DNA of 63,658 nt from UBA4644 sp900555855 (lineage in GTDB: Bacteria; Bacillota; Clostridia; Oscillospirales; Butyricicoccaceae). The translations under genes and the position numbers were made by a program. This document shows positions 1-10,836 of this stretch, piece by piece. The stretch covers positions 1 through 63,658 of the forward strand of contig DAWAJD010000008.1 in assembly GCA_052289195.1 (NCBI GenBank). Direction: 5' to 3'. A model generated the notes under the pieces. That model was given only the letters and a program-made list of their open reading frames with translations, made no database searches and was not told the DNA's origin. Numbering within the stretch: the stretch's first letter is position 1; every line of letters begins with the position of its first letter.

Positions 1-93
1 GAAGCTATACCGTTCTCTCTTTCCTCACGATGTTTTCTTATCGGGAGCAGCCTTTTCCGCAGACTTTTTTAATGCCATGGGGGGGACTGGTTT

Positions 94-1824
94 TTATTTC
101 TTTTTCCGGCGCAACAGCTGGCGGACGCCAAAGGCGGCGGCTGCAGCAGCCAAAACGCCGCCGGTGATGGCAAGCGTCCTTCTGGCCTTGCGCACGACCT
201 CCTGCCGGTAAGCGTCTTCATCCTCGCCGGAGGAGAGCTGAGCCGGGTCAAACTGCTCCTGGGTGGTGACGGAGGCGGTATAGACCGTGTCGCAGTTGTC
301 CAGAACCAGCAGACGCACCCGCTTGCCTGCCGCCAGGAGCTTTTCCAGGGCTTCCTCTTCAAAGGTCAGATAGCCCTCCGGCGTGACGCCGATGCCATCG
401 TAGCGGAACACATGGTTGGCGGTGACTCTCCGGCAGGTATCCGGGATGTCCGTCAGCTCGTCCTCCGCGTAGTAGCAGATGGTGCCGTGCTGGCCGAAGG
501 AGGCGCGCTTGTTTTCCTGGAAGTCCGCGGGGATCTGCAGCAGACTGTCGTCCGCCACCAGCGCCCAGACGCCGGGCTGCTCCTTTACGGGCATCATGAC
601 GGCGGAGATATAGTCCCGCACGAAGAGGCCCGCGCCGGCTTCCTTCTTATGGATAAAGTAGGCGGCCCGGCGATACCAGCACTTGTCCAGCTGAGACTGG
701 CGGTATTCCCGGTGGGCCACAGCGCCGTCGGAATCGGCGGCGGGATCGTTGGCGCAGTAGACATATTCCTCCAGCTGCTTGCTGTAATAATAGCCCACGA
801 TGGTGATCAGATGGCCGTTGGTGTGGCAGGGGGCGTTTTCCAGATAGGGCTGGTCGTCGTCCTCCTTGTTGCTGTATTTCACGGACAGGGCCACGCCGAA
901 GCCCTTGGTCAGCTCCTGCCGCAGGGCGGAGAAGCTGGAATAGGAAACATAGCTCTCATAGCCGTAAGCGCCGGCGGCGGCGCAGGTGAAGCTCCAGTTG
1001 CCGTTGCCGCCGAAGCCATAGTCATAGTTCAGCAGCGTCACATCCTCGGGCAGCAGGTCTGCCCCCTGACCGTCCATCAGCATGGTGGCGCAGGTGGCGG
1101 AGCAGATCACATGGGCAAAGGCGGGATCCCGCACCATCTGGGAGATGGCCGGCGTGTTCAGCAGGACGGATTCCGCCGCCTGCACCGGCTCCTCCGGATA
1201 GGAGCATTCATCCTGCCAGGTCTCGCTGTTGGTGTTTTTCCAGGTGGCGGCCAGCAGCCGCAGGGAGGGCAGACCGTCGCAGCCCTCCTTGGCCCGGAGG
1301 ACGGCTTTCAGCTGGAAGGCGGAGGCCGTGAAGCTGCCGCGCACATTCAGCGAGCTGTCGCCATAGCCGGGCTTGGAATAGGCGAAGGCCCAGCCGTTGC
1401 GCTCCTCGCTGTCCTTCCGGGGATGAGAATCCTCACATTCCGGGCAGGCGCGGGCGATATGAGTGCTCCAGACGCCCCAGGTGATCCAATCGGTCCAGCC
1501 GTCGTAGGTGCGGTTTTCCCGGTCGGTCCAGCCGTCATATTCCGGCAGATAGACCCGGCCCAGGATCTCCATCTCGGTGCCCAGCGGCGTCTCCGTGTTC
1601 CAGGAGGCCACCAGATCATTGAAGGGCTTTTCCGTCTGGATCACGGGGGTCAGGAAGACGCCCTCCCCCTCCTTTTTCAGGCGGACTGCGCCGTCGCCCA
1701 GCCGGTCGGCAAAGGTAAGGTTCAGCATGGCACCGCGGGCAAAGTCCCCGTGGGTTGTGAGCTTGATGTGGTTGCCCTGAGCCTGGATAACGGGCAGGGC
1801 ATCCGGAGATGTATGTTTGAACAT
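94..1824 (-). CDS. C39-like cysteine peptidase family protein, C-terminal membrane anchor, no signal peptide
   Basis: A 576-residue protein with a papain-fold, C39-like core. The likely catalytic Cys lies in CSATCATMLMDGQG, the His in GHLITIVGYYY and the Asp/Asn in CANDPAADSD, in the usual C-H-D order. Upstream is a beta-rich region with DGWTDW repeats. The last 30 residues hold a hydrophobic segment (LAITGGVLAAAAAAFG) followed by RRKKK, so the C-terminus is probably membrane-anchored. There is no hydrophobic N-terminus and an in-frame stop lies a few codons upstream of the ATG, so no signal peptide can be recovered by a longer start. A good RBS (GAGAGGAGCG) precedes the start. A paralogue at 61721-63496 has the same core but carries a clear signal peptide. 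The peptidase call rests on motifs; substrate is unknown. It could also be a non-catalytic member. Confidence 0.75.
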   Translation of the reverse strand: MFKHTSPDALPVIQAQGNHIKLTTHGDFARGAMLNLTFADRLGDGAVRLKKEGEGVFLTPVIQTEKPFNDLVASWNTETPLGTEMEILGRVYLPEYDGWTDRENRTYDGWTDWITWGVWSTHIARACPECEDSHPRKDSEERNGWAFAYSKPGYGDSSLNVRGSFTASAFQLKAVLRAKEGCDGLPSLRLLAATWKNTNSETWQDECSYPEEPVQAAESVLLNTPAISQMVRDPAFAHVICSATCATMLMDGQGADLLPEDVTLLNYDYGFGGNGNWSFTCAAAGAYGYESYVSYSSFSALRQELTKGFGVALSVKYSNKEDDDQPYLENAPCHTNGHLITIVGYYYSKQLEEYVYCANDPAADSDGAVAHREYRQSQLDKCWYRRAAYFIHKKEAGAGLFVRDYISAVMMPVKEQPGVWALVADDSLLQIPADFQENKRASFGQHGTICYYAEDELTDIPDTCRRVTANHVFRYDGIGVTPEGYLTFEEEALEKLLAAGKRVRLLVLDNCDTVYTASVTTQEQFDPAQLSSGEDEDAYRQEVVRKARRTLAITGGVLAAAAAAFGVRQLLRRKKK

Positions 1825-1871
1825 AAGACCGCTCCTCTCTGATATGGGATGGTATTTTTTTATTCACAATC

Positions 1872-1900
1872 ATTATAGCAAAAGCAAAAAGCCCTGTAAA
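1872..1900 (-). promoter_or_regulatory. Sigma-A type promoter for the C39-like gene
   Basis: Read on the minus strand: TTTACA, 17-bp spacer, TATAAT. It lies about 50 bp upstream of the ATG at 1824. Inferred from consensus only. Confidence 0.6.
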
Positions 1901-2074
1901 GAGCGGATTTGTGAAAGAACTTTGACAAAATCCGCGGTTTGCCCCGGCCTGCGGTTCTTAATAATTCTGAAACCGCCGGAAAAAGCGTGTGCTTTTCCGG
2001 AAACTGTGATAGAATACACCCAACAGCCGGCCCGCAGCACAAAAAGGCGCCGGAACAGGAAAGGAAGCTTCAGG

Positions 2075-2770
2075 ATGAACGAGAATATCCATATCCTTGC
2101 AGTGGACGACGAGCAGGACATCCGCGAGATCGTCCGGATCCTGCTGGAGAGCAAGGGCTACAGCGTAGACTGCGCCGCCAACGGGGCGGAGGCCATCGGC
2201 TATGTGAAGGCCCATCCGGAGGTGGATCTGATCATCCTGGACATTATGATGCCCGGGCTTTCCGGCGTGGAGGCCTGCCGGGAGATCCGGCGCTTCAGCG
2301 CTGCGCCGATTCTGTTCCTGACGGCCAAGACCATGGAGAGCGACAAGGACGAGGCCTATACCTCCGGCGGCGACGATTATCTGGGCAAGCCCTTTTCCCA
2401 GGCGGAGCTTCTGATGAAGGTCAATTCTCTGCTGCGCCGCTACCGGGTCTATCAGGGCAAGCCCCAGAAGCAGCAGGAAAAGACGCTGGTCCTCTGCCCG
2501 GAGAAGGGCTATGTGCTCCATCGGGGCGAGGTGGTGCCCCTGACCAATAAGGAGATCGATATCCTGCAGTTTTTTCTGGACCATCCCGGCGAGGTACTGG
2601 ACGCCCGCAGGCTCTACGAGGGCGTCTGGAAGGAAAAATACCTTCCCTCCGCCACCAATACCGTGATGGTCCACATCCTGAACCTGCGGAAAAAGCTGGA
2701 GGCGGACTATACCGATCCGCAGCTGATCCGCACGGTCTGGGGAAAGGGGTATCAGCTGGATGAAACATGA
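2075..2770 (+). CDS. OmpR/PhoB-family response regulator
   Basis: A 231-residue regulator. An N-terminal receiver domain (about residues 5-118) shows the acidic pair DD at 11-12, the phospho-acceptor Asp56 in DLIILDIMMPG, and the Lys of the LGKPF motif. A C-terminal winged-helix DNA-binding domain (about 130-230) has the family ending RTVWGKGYQLDE. The start was set at the ATG following AGGAAAGGAAGCTTCAGG; an upstream in-frame extension is not protein-like. The gene overlaps the following histidine kinase gene by 11 bp, so the two are translationally coupled and form one two-component system. It resembles VanR/YycF-like regulators of Clostridia; the regulon cannot be told from the sequence. 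Confidence 0.93.
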   Translation: MNENIHILAVDDEQDIREIVRILLESKGYSVDCAANGAEAIGYVKAHPEVDLIILDIMMPGLSGVEACREIRRFSAAPILFLTAKTMESDKDEAYTSGGDDYLGKPFSQAELLMKVNSLLRRYRVYQGKPQKQQEKTLVLCPEKGYVLHRGEVVPLTNKEIDILQFFLDHPGEVLDARRLYEGVWKEKYLPSATNTVMVHILNLRKKLEADYTDPQLIRTVWGKGYQLDET

Positions 2771-4133
2771 CGGACGCCTGTCGCTGAACGCCCAGCTGCT
2801 TCTGGTGCAGCTGCTTTCCCTGTGCCTGGCGCTGGCGGTGTTTTTTTGCGGCCTTCTGGTGGGGCGAACGCTGCTGAACGATGTCTATCTTTCCGACGAG
2901 GCCTGTCTCAAGCGGGAGCTGCGCTATGTGCAGAGCCTGAGCAGCTATGTGGAGGAAAACGGCCTGCGCTCCACGGATTCCGAAGCCCTGCGCACCTGGG
3001 CCCGGCAGGAAAAATATGTCTACCTTTCCGTCTATCAGGGGGAACACCCCATTTTAGAGACCGACGGCTATGATGTGGATGTTCTGGACAAGACCCGCTA
3101 CAACGCCGTCTCCAACACCCTCGGGGCCGACAGCCTTCTGCCGGATGAGGACGGCTATTACCGGGTGCAGTTTGCCGACGGGGTCTTTCGGGTGGGCATC
3201 ACGGAGTTTTCCGAGACGCTTTATTACGACCTTTCCGTCATGGCGGCGCTGGCGCTGGCCTGTGTGGTGCTGCTGGCGGTGAATCTCTACCACAACAGCC
3301 GGGTGACCCGGGCCATCGTGCGCCTTTCCCGGGAGGTGCAGTGGGTGGAGCAGGGCAGCCAGGGCACCGTCATCCGCAGCGACCGGAAGGACGAGATCGG
3401 CGAGCTGGCCCAGTCGGTGGAGCGGATGCGCCGCGCCATCATCCAGCAGATGCAGAACGAGCAGGACGCCTGGCAGGCCAATTCCGGCCTGATCACCGCG
3501 ATCTCCCATGATATCCGCACGCCCCTCACCGCCCTCATCGGCTATCTGGACCTGCTGGAGGGCGGCCAATATCAAAACGAAGAGCAGATGCACCGCTATC
3601 TCTCCGCCAGCCGGGAAAAGGCCCAGCAGCTAAAGGTGCTCACGGATGAGCTGTTCCGCTATTTTCTGGTATTCGGACAGAAGGAAATGAACCTGCAGCT
3701 GGAGGAATACGACGCGGTGATCCTGCTGGAGCAGCTTTTGGGCGATCAGGTGATCCAGCTGCGGGAGAAGGGCTTTCAGGTCCAGAGCATCGCCCTGCAG
3801 GAGCCCTGCCGGGTGCGGCTGGATGTGCAGTATTTCCAGCGGGTGCTGGACAATCTGTTCGTCAACATCCAGAAGCACGCCGACCCCAGCGGCCGGGTGA
3901 CGGTGATGTGCCGCAAGGAGGGGGAGAAGCTCAAGCTGGATCTGCTGAACAGCGTTCCCGCCCGGCCCACCGGCGCGGAGAGCACCCGTATCGGCCTGCA
4001 GACCTGCCGAAAGGTCATCCGTCAGATGGGCGGCGAGTTCGAGGTCCATCAGGAGGCCCGGCGCTTTCTGGCGGAGATCACCCTGCCTCTCTGCCCGGAA
4101 AGCCCCGCGCTGCCAAAGGAGAATGCGGAGTAA
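2760..4133 (+). CDS. Membrane sensor histidine kinase
   Basis: A 457-residue kinase paired with the regulator just upstream. A membrane helix near residues 10-38 and a second near 160-180 bracket an extracytoplasmic domain of about 120 residues. A HAMP-like linker follows, then the HisKA box ISHDIRTPLTALIGY with the phospho-acceptor His at residue 250. The ATPase domain has an N-box (DNLFVNIQKHADP) and ends with a short RIGLQTCRKVIRQMGGEF; the glycine-rich boxes are weaker than in the textbook family. The extracytoplasmic domain has no ligand motif I recognise, so the signal is unknown. Confidence 0.9.
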   Translation: MKHDGRLSLNAQLLLVQLLSLCLALAVFFCGLLVGRTLLNDVYLSDEACLKRELRYVQSLSSYVEENGLRSTDSEALRTWARQEKYVYLSVYQGEHPILETDGYDVDVLDKTRYNAVSNTLGADSLLPDEDGYYRVQFADGVFRVGITEFSETLYYDLSVMAALALACVVLLAVNLYHNSRVTRAIVRLSREVQWVEQGSQGTVIRSDRKDEIGELAQSVERMRRAIIQQMQNEQDAWQANSGLITAISHDIRTPLTALIGYLDLLEGGQYQNEEQMHRYLSASREKAQQLKVLTDELFRYFLVFGQKEMNLQLEEYDAVILLEQLLGDQVIQLREKGFQVQSIALQEPCRVRLDVQYFQRVLDNLFVNIQKHADPSGRVTVMCRKEGEKLKLDLLNSVPARPTGAESTRIGLQTCRKVIRQMGGEFEVHQEARRFLAEITLPLCPESPALPKENAE

Positions 4134-4160
4134 ACCGGCAAAAAAGAGAAGATTATGCAA

Positions 4161-4182
4161 AAGCCTGCCGCCCGGCAGGCTT
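4161..4182 (+). terminator. Rho-independent terminator of the two-component operon
   Basis: Perfect inverted repeat AAGCCTGCCG / CGGCAGGCTT with a 2-nt centre, followed by TTTTCTTGTTTTG on the plus strand. Confidence 0.8.
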
Positions 4183-4222
4183 TTCTTGTTTTGTTCAAGC
4201 GGGCATTAGAGAAGAAAAAGCC

Positions 4223-4246
4223 CCGGCGCAGAAGCCTCTGCGCCGG
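4223..4246 (-). terminator. Rho-independent terminator of the PBP gene
   Basis: Inverted repeat CCGGCGCAGA / TCTGCGCCGG, loop AGCC. On the minus strand it is followed by GGCTTTTTCTTC, 15 bp past the stop of the class A PBP gene. Confidence 0.8.
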
Positions 4247-4261
4247 AGCGAAAGTGCAGGG

Positions 4262-6844
4262 TCACGGCCGGAGCCAATCCCAGAAGGAGCTGCCGCCGGC
4301 GCCGGCGCTGCTGTCGTCCTGTCCGGAGGGATCGGGCGTGTCGGAGTCGTCCGGCGTGTCGGGCTGATCGGGCACATCCGGATCGTCCGGCGTATCCGGC
4401 TGATCGGGATCCTCATCCCAGGGCCACAGGGGGTCGTTGGGATCGTCCCAGGGGTCGGGGATCTCCATGGGCGCCGTGTGCTCGGTACACACCTGATAGG
4501 TGGCGGGCGTGGGGATCCGCAGGCCCTGGGCCAGCTGCTCCTCCGTCAGCTGATAGGGCGCGCAGTATGCCTGATCAGCCACGGTCACCGCAGAGGGATA
4601 AGCCCGCTGATAGTTCATCAGGCTGACTGTGGTGCGGTTTTCCGAGGGGCAGTATTCCGTGGCGATGCCGCCGGTAACGGAATCCAGCTCCACCTCCACA
4701 TGGCAGGTACAGCTGCGCTTGGGGATGTCCTCCTTGGCCAGATAGGCGGTGGCCACCCGGCTGCCCCGCACATCAATGGAGCACAGATCCGTGGACAGCA
4801 GACCGCAGTCCAGGCAGTAGCTTACCTTGGTCATGGGTGTGCTGAGCTCAAAGGAGGCGGCGTCCCGGCCCTCCAAAACGCTGGACATGACCCGCTGCCA
4901 AAGCTCCAGCGCCGGGTTGGTGGAAAACTTCTGCAGGCTCTGCTGGGCGTCGTAGCCAAACCAGACCACGCCGGTGTAATAGGGCGTGATACCGGCAAAC
5001 CAGCGGTCGCAGTCGGCGCTGGTGGTACCCGTCTTGCCGCCGGTCTCGATGCCGCTGATGGCGGCCTTGCGGCCGGTGCCGTTTTTCACCACATTGGTGA
5101 GCAGCTGGATCATATAGTCCCGGGTCTTGGTAGACATGGCGACGGTGGTAACGGGCTGGTTGTCGATGAGCACATTGCCGTCGGAATCATAGAGCTTGGT
5201 ATAGAGGACGGGCGTGGTATACTGGCCGTCGTTGACAAAGGCGCTGTAGGCGGCGGTCATCTCCAAAACGGAGACGCCCCGGGTCAGCGAGCCCATGGAG
5301 AGGGGGCTGATGTCGATATCGCTGTAGGTCCTGACGGTGCCGTCCTTCTGGGTCTTGTCCAGGGATTCCACCAGCGTGGTCAGGCCCAGGTTTTTAGTGG
5401 CCCAGTCGTAGGAGCGCTGGGTCCCCACCCGGGTGAGCACATCCACCGCCACCGTGTTCAGGGATTTTGCGATACCGGTGAGGATGGTGGTCTGGCCGCT
5501 GTATTTGCGGTTTTCATTGTAGGGCCAGCCCTCGCCGTTGCCGCGGACGGTGAAGTCCTTGGGGGCGTCGTCCACCACGGAGATGGGCGTGATCACGCCG
5601 TATTCCAGCCCGGGGGAATAGACGGTGATGGGCTTGATGGCGGAGCCGGGGCTGCGGTAGGTCTGAGTGGCTCGGTTGAGCACCAGGTCGCCTTCCTTTT
5701 CGCCCCGCCCGCCGTAAAGTGCCTTCACATGGCCGGTATAAGGATCCATCAGCACCATGGAGGCCTGGGGGTAGGTACCGTCGCTGCCCAGACCGCCGGG
5801 GAAGTTCTCCTCGTCCTGGAAGACGGCGTCCATCTTGGCCTGAATGTCCGGATCCACGGTGGTGACGATCTTCAGGCCGCCGCTGTAGAGCAGCTGCAGG
5901 GCCATGTTCTTGCTGTAGCCCAGCTCGCTCTGCAGATCGGCCAGCACCTGCCGGATGACGGCGTCGGTAAAATAGCTCTGATACTGGTCGTCGCTGCTGT
6001 CGCCGGTGTCCTCGCCGGTGTCGCGCCAGGCCTGAACATCCTCCTTGAGGGCGGCCTGCCGGGCCTCCTCGGAAAGATTGCCGCAGTCCACCATGCGCTT
6101 GAGCACCACCTCGCGCCGCTGGGCGTTGGCCTCCGGAAAGCGCTTCAGGTCGTAGCCGAAGGGGTTTTTCACCGTTCCCGCCAGCGCGGCGCATTCCGCC
6201 AGCGTCAGTTCGCTCAGCTCTTTGTTAAAGTAGGTCTTGGCCGCCTGCTTGACGCCGTAAGCGTTTTGTCCGAAATAGATGGTATTGAGATACATCTCAA
6301 GGATGTCGTCTTTTTCATAGTTTTTTTCCAGCTCCAGCGCCCGCATGGCCTCCCGCAGCTTGCGCTTGACGGAGGTGTCGTTGTCGCCGGTGAGGTTTTT
6401 GATCAGCTGCTGGGTGATGGTGGAGCCGCCGCCGAAGTTATCCCGGAAGTGCAGCAGATAGTTCAGCCCCGCGCCGATGGTGCGCCGCCAGTTGACGCCG
6501 TGGTGGGTGTAGAAGGTATCGTCCTCCACGGAGATAAAGGCCAGCTGCAGCTGCTTGGGGATGTCGGCCAGATCCACCCAGACCCGGTCCTCCACGCCGT
6601 GGAGCGTCTCGTAAGGGACCTCCTCGCCGGTGCTCGGGTCGATGTAATAGAGAAAGCTGGTGAGATTCAGCCGGTAGCTGTCCAGATAGATCTCCACATC
6701 GTTGCTGATATATTTTTTGATATACATGGCGAAGACCACGCCGCAGATGGCCGCGGTGGTCATGCCCACGAGCAGGATGCTCAGCAGGACCATCAGAATG
6801 GAACGGCCGATATTCCGCTTTTTTTTCACTGCTTCGTTCTTCAA
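4262..6844 (-). CDS. Class A penicillin-binding protein (PBP1A type; transglycosylase-transpeptidase)
   Basis: An 860-residue bifunctional peptidoglycan synthase. A membrane anchor lies at about residues 14-42. The GT51 transglycosylase domain has VEDDTFYTHHGV (catalytic Glu107) and GGSTITQQLIKN. The transpeptidase domain has the SxxK motif at GSAIKP (Ser401, Lys404), SLN in KSLNTVAV, and KTG in GGKTGTT. The start is a TTG preceded by AAAGGAG at 7-bp spacing. After the catalytic domains there is a long Cys-containing stretch and a strongly acidic, proline-rich tail (repeats of DPDQPDTPDDPD type) of about 60 residues. It works outside the membrane in cell-wall polymerisation. It stands as a single gene with its own terminator. 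Confidence 0.96.
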   Translation of the reverse strand: MKNEAVKKKRNIGRSILMVLLSILLVGMTTAAICGVVFAMYIKKYISNDVEIYLDSYRLNLTSFLYYIDPSTGEEVPYETLHGVEDRVWVDLADIPKQLQLAFISVEDDTFYTHHGVNWRRTIGAGLNYLLHFRDNFGGGSTITQQLIKNLTGDNDTSVKRKLREAMRALELEKNYEKDDILEMYLNTIYFGQNAYGVKQAAKTYFNKELSELTLAECAALAGTVKNPFGYDLKRFPEANAQRREVVLKRMVDCGNLSEEARQAALKEDVQAWRDTGEDTGDSSDDQYQSYFTDAVIRQVLADLQSELGYSKNMALQLLYSGGLKIVTTVDPDIQAKMDAVFQDEENFPGGLGSDGTYPQASMVLMDPYTGHVKALYGGRGEKEGDLVLNRATQTYRSPGSAIKPITVYSPGLEYGVITPISVVDDAPKDFTVRGNGEGWPYNENRKYSGQTTILTGIAKSLNTVAVDVLTRVGTQRSYDWATKNLGLTTLVESLDKTQKDGTVRTYSDIDISPLSMGSLTRGVSVLEMTAAYSAFVNDGQYTTPVLYTKLYDSDGNVLIDNQPVTTVAMSTKTRDYMIQLLTNVVKNGTGRKAAISGIETGGKTGTTSADCDRWFAGITPYYTGVVWFGYDAQQSLQKFSTNPALELWQRVMSSVLEGRDAASFELSTPMTKVSYCLDCGLLSTDLCSIDVRGSRVATAYLAKEDIPKRSCTCHVEVELDSVTGGIATEYCPSENRTTVSLMNYQRAYPSAVTVADQAYCAPYQLTEEQLAQGLRIPTPATYQVCTEHTAPMEIPDPWDDPNDPLWPWDEDPDQPDTPDDPDVPDQPDTPDDSDTPDPSGQDDSSAGAGGSSFWDWLRP

Positions 6845-6929
6845 GGTGATTCTCCTTTCGCGCCGCTCCGGGGAGCCGCAGGCGCAGGGCGGCGGAAAAA
6901 CGCTTCGCCGCAGAGGTCATAATAATCGT

Positions 6930-6935
6930 ATTATA
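6930..6935 (-). promoter_or_regulatory. Probable -10 element for the PBP gene
   Basis: TATAAT on the minus strand, 86 bp upstream of the TTG start. The -35 region 17 bp further (ATGAAA) is poor, so this is tentative. The rest of the 225-bp gap to 7070 shows nothing else I can name. Confidence 0.4.
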
Positions 6936-7069
6936 ACACACCCCGCGGGAAATTTCATCTTAAAATTTGGTAACATTTCAAAGAACTGCCGCAAAACGGC
7001 GGGGGAAAACCGCCGCCGGCGCATAACCGGCCGGCGGGCGGGAACACTGAAGCCAAAGGAGTTGGTAGC

Positions 7070-7420
7070 ATGAGATCCCGGAAAATGCTGGCGGCTGCGG
7101 CGGCGCTCTCAGTGGCGGCGGCTGCGGCTCTGCTGGCCCGCCCGGCCCAGACGCCGGAGCAGGACGGAAGCGTTCAGACGGCGGGTCTGCCCGCAGCGCA
7201 GGAGCAGGAGACGCAGCCCTCCGCCCAGACGGCCTGCTGGACGGTGGGCCTTTGGCAGGGGCATGTGGCCGTGTTCCATCAGGGCGCGGCGGCCCCGGAG
7301 ACCGTTTTGGAGATGCCGGCCGAAGCCCTGCCGGAGACCGACCGGGCCGCGCTGGCGCAGGGCATCCCGGTAAATACGCCGGAGGAGCTGGCGGCTTTGC
7401 TGGAGGATTACGGCTCCTGA
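7070..7420 (+). CDS. Small secreted or membrane-anchored protein, BofC C-terminal-like
   Basis: A 116-residue protein with an alanine-rich hydrophobic N-terminus (about residues 6-23) that acts as a signal peptide or anchor. A low-complexity Gln/Thr/Pro linker follows, then a compact domain TVGLWQGHVAVFHQG ... GIPVNTPEELAALLEDYGS. That ending resembles small Clostridia proteins annotated with a BofC C-terminal-like domain. RBS GGAG lies 8 bp upstream of the ATG. Role unknown; a link to sporulation checkpoint BofC is only a resemblance. Confidence 0.65.
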   Translation: MRSRKMLAAAAALSVAAAAALLARPAQTPEQDGSVQTAGLPAAQEQETQPSAQTACWTVGLWQGHVAVFHQGAAAPETVLEMPAEALPETDRAALAQGIPVNTPEELAALLEDYGS

Positions 7421-7481
7421 CGGGCTGAAACAGGCATGCCTGCGTCCCCTTCCGCATAAGGTGAACTGCGGAGGTGACGAA

Positions 7482-7955
7482 ATGAATATCTACACATTCA
7501 GACTTACCAAAAGGCATATTGCGGTGGCGATCCTTGCGGCTGCCGCACTGATTGCCCTGCTGATCCTGCTGATCCCCTCTCGGGAGACACGGCAGACCGG
7601 TGCGCCGGCAGAGCCGCGCATCCGGGACCAAACAGATTGCGTCCGGTTTCTGGAGACGCTGGGCTATCAGGTGGACGAAGGCTCGGCGGAGTGCAGAAGG
7701 GTCGTGATCCCCCGGAGCTTCGACGCGGTCTACGAGACCTACAATGAGATGCAGAAGGCCTGCGGCTATGATCTCACCGGCTTCGCAGGCAAGCGGGTGG
7801 AGCTGATGACCTTTGAGATCACCAATTACCCCGGGGAGGAGACGGTGCTGGCGGATGTGCTGGTCTGCCGGAAAAAGGTCATCGGCGGCGCGGTCTATAC
7901 CGCGTCGGTAGACGGCTTCATGGTGGGGCTCCAGCCTCTGAGCGCCCTTTCCTGA
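7482..7955 (+). CDS. DUF4830 domain-containing membrane-anchored protein
   Basis: A 157-residue protein. A single N-terminal membrane helix (about residues 12-33) is followed by an extracytoplasmic domain. The domain reads like the DUF4830 family of Clostridia: FLETLGYQVDEGSAECRRVV, VIPRSFDAVYETYNEMQK, and the ending CRKKVIGGAVYTASVDGFM. The start was chosen at the ATG following GGAGGTGACGA rather than a GTG 21 bp upstream. It sits 61 bp after the BofC-like gene in the same orientation and may be co-transcribed. No function is known for the family. Confidence 0.75.
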   Translation: MNIYTFRLTKRHIAVAILAAAALIALLILLIPSRETRQTGAPAEPRIRDQTDCVRFLETLGYQVDEGSAECRRVVIPRSFDAVYETYNEMQKACGYDLTGFAGKRVELMTFEITNYPGEETVLADVLVCRKKVIGGAVYTASVDGFMVGLQPLSALS

Positions 7956-7959
7956 GGGC

Positions 7960-10815
<2,856 letters not shown>

Positions 10816-10836
10816 AAATTGTTTCCTCGATTCAGT

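Noticed and set aside
1..93. A short coding remnant at the left edge
   Set aside because: Plus and minus reading frames of 17-23 codons without RBS or domain; no support either way.
3908..6922. A 1,004-residue plus-strand open frame opposite the PBP gene
   Set aside because: Shadow of a GC-rich gene. It lacks a signal or domain and the opposite strand has all PBP motifs.
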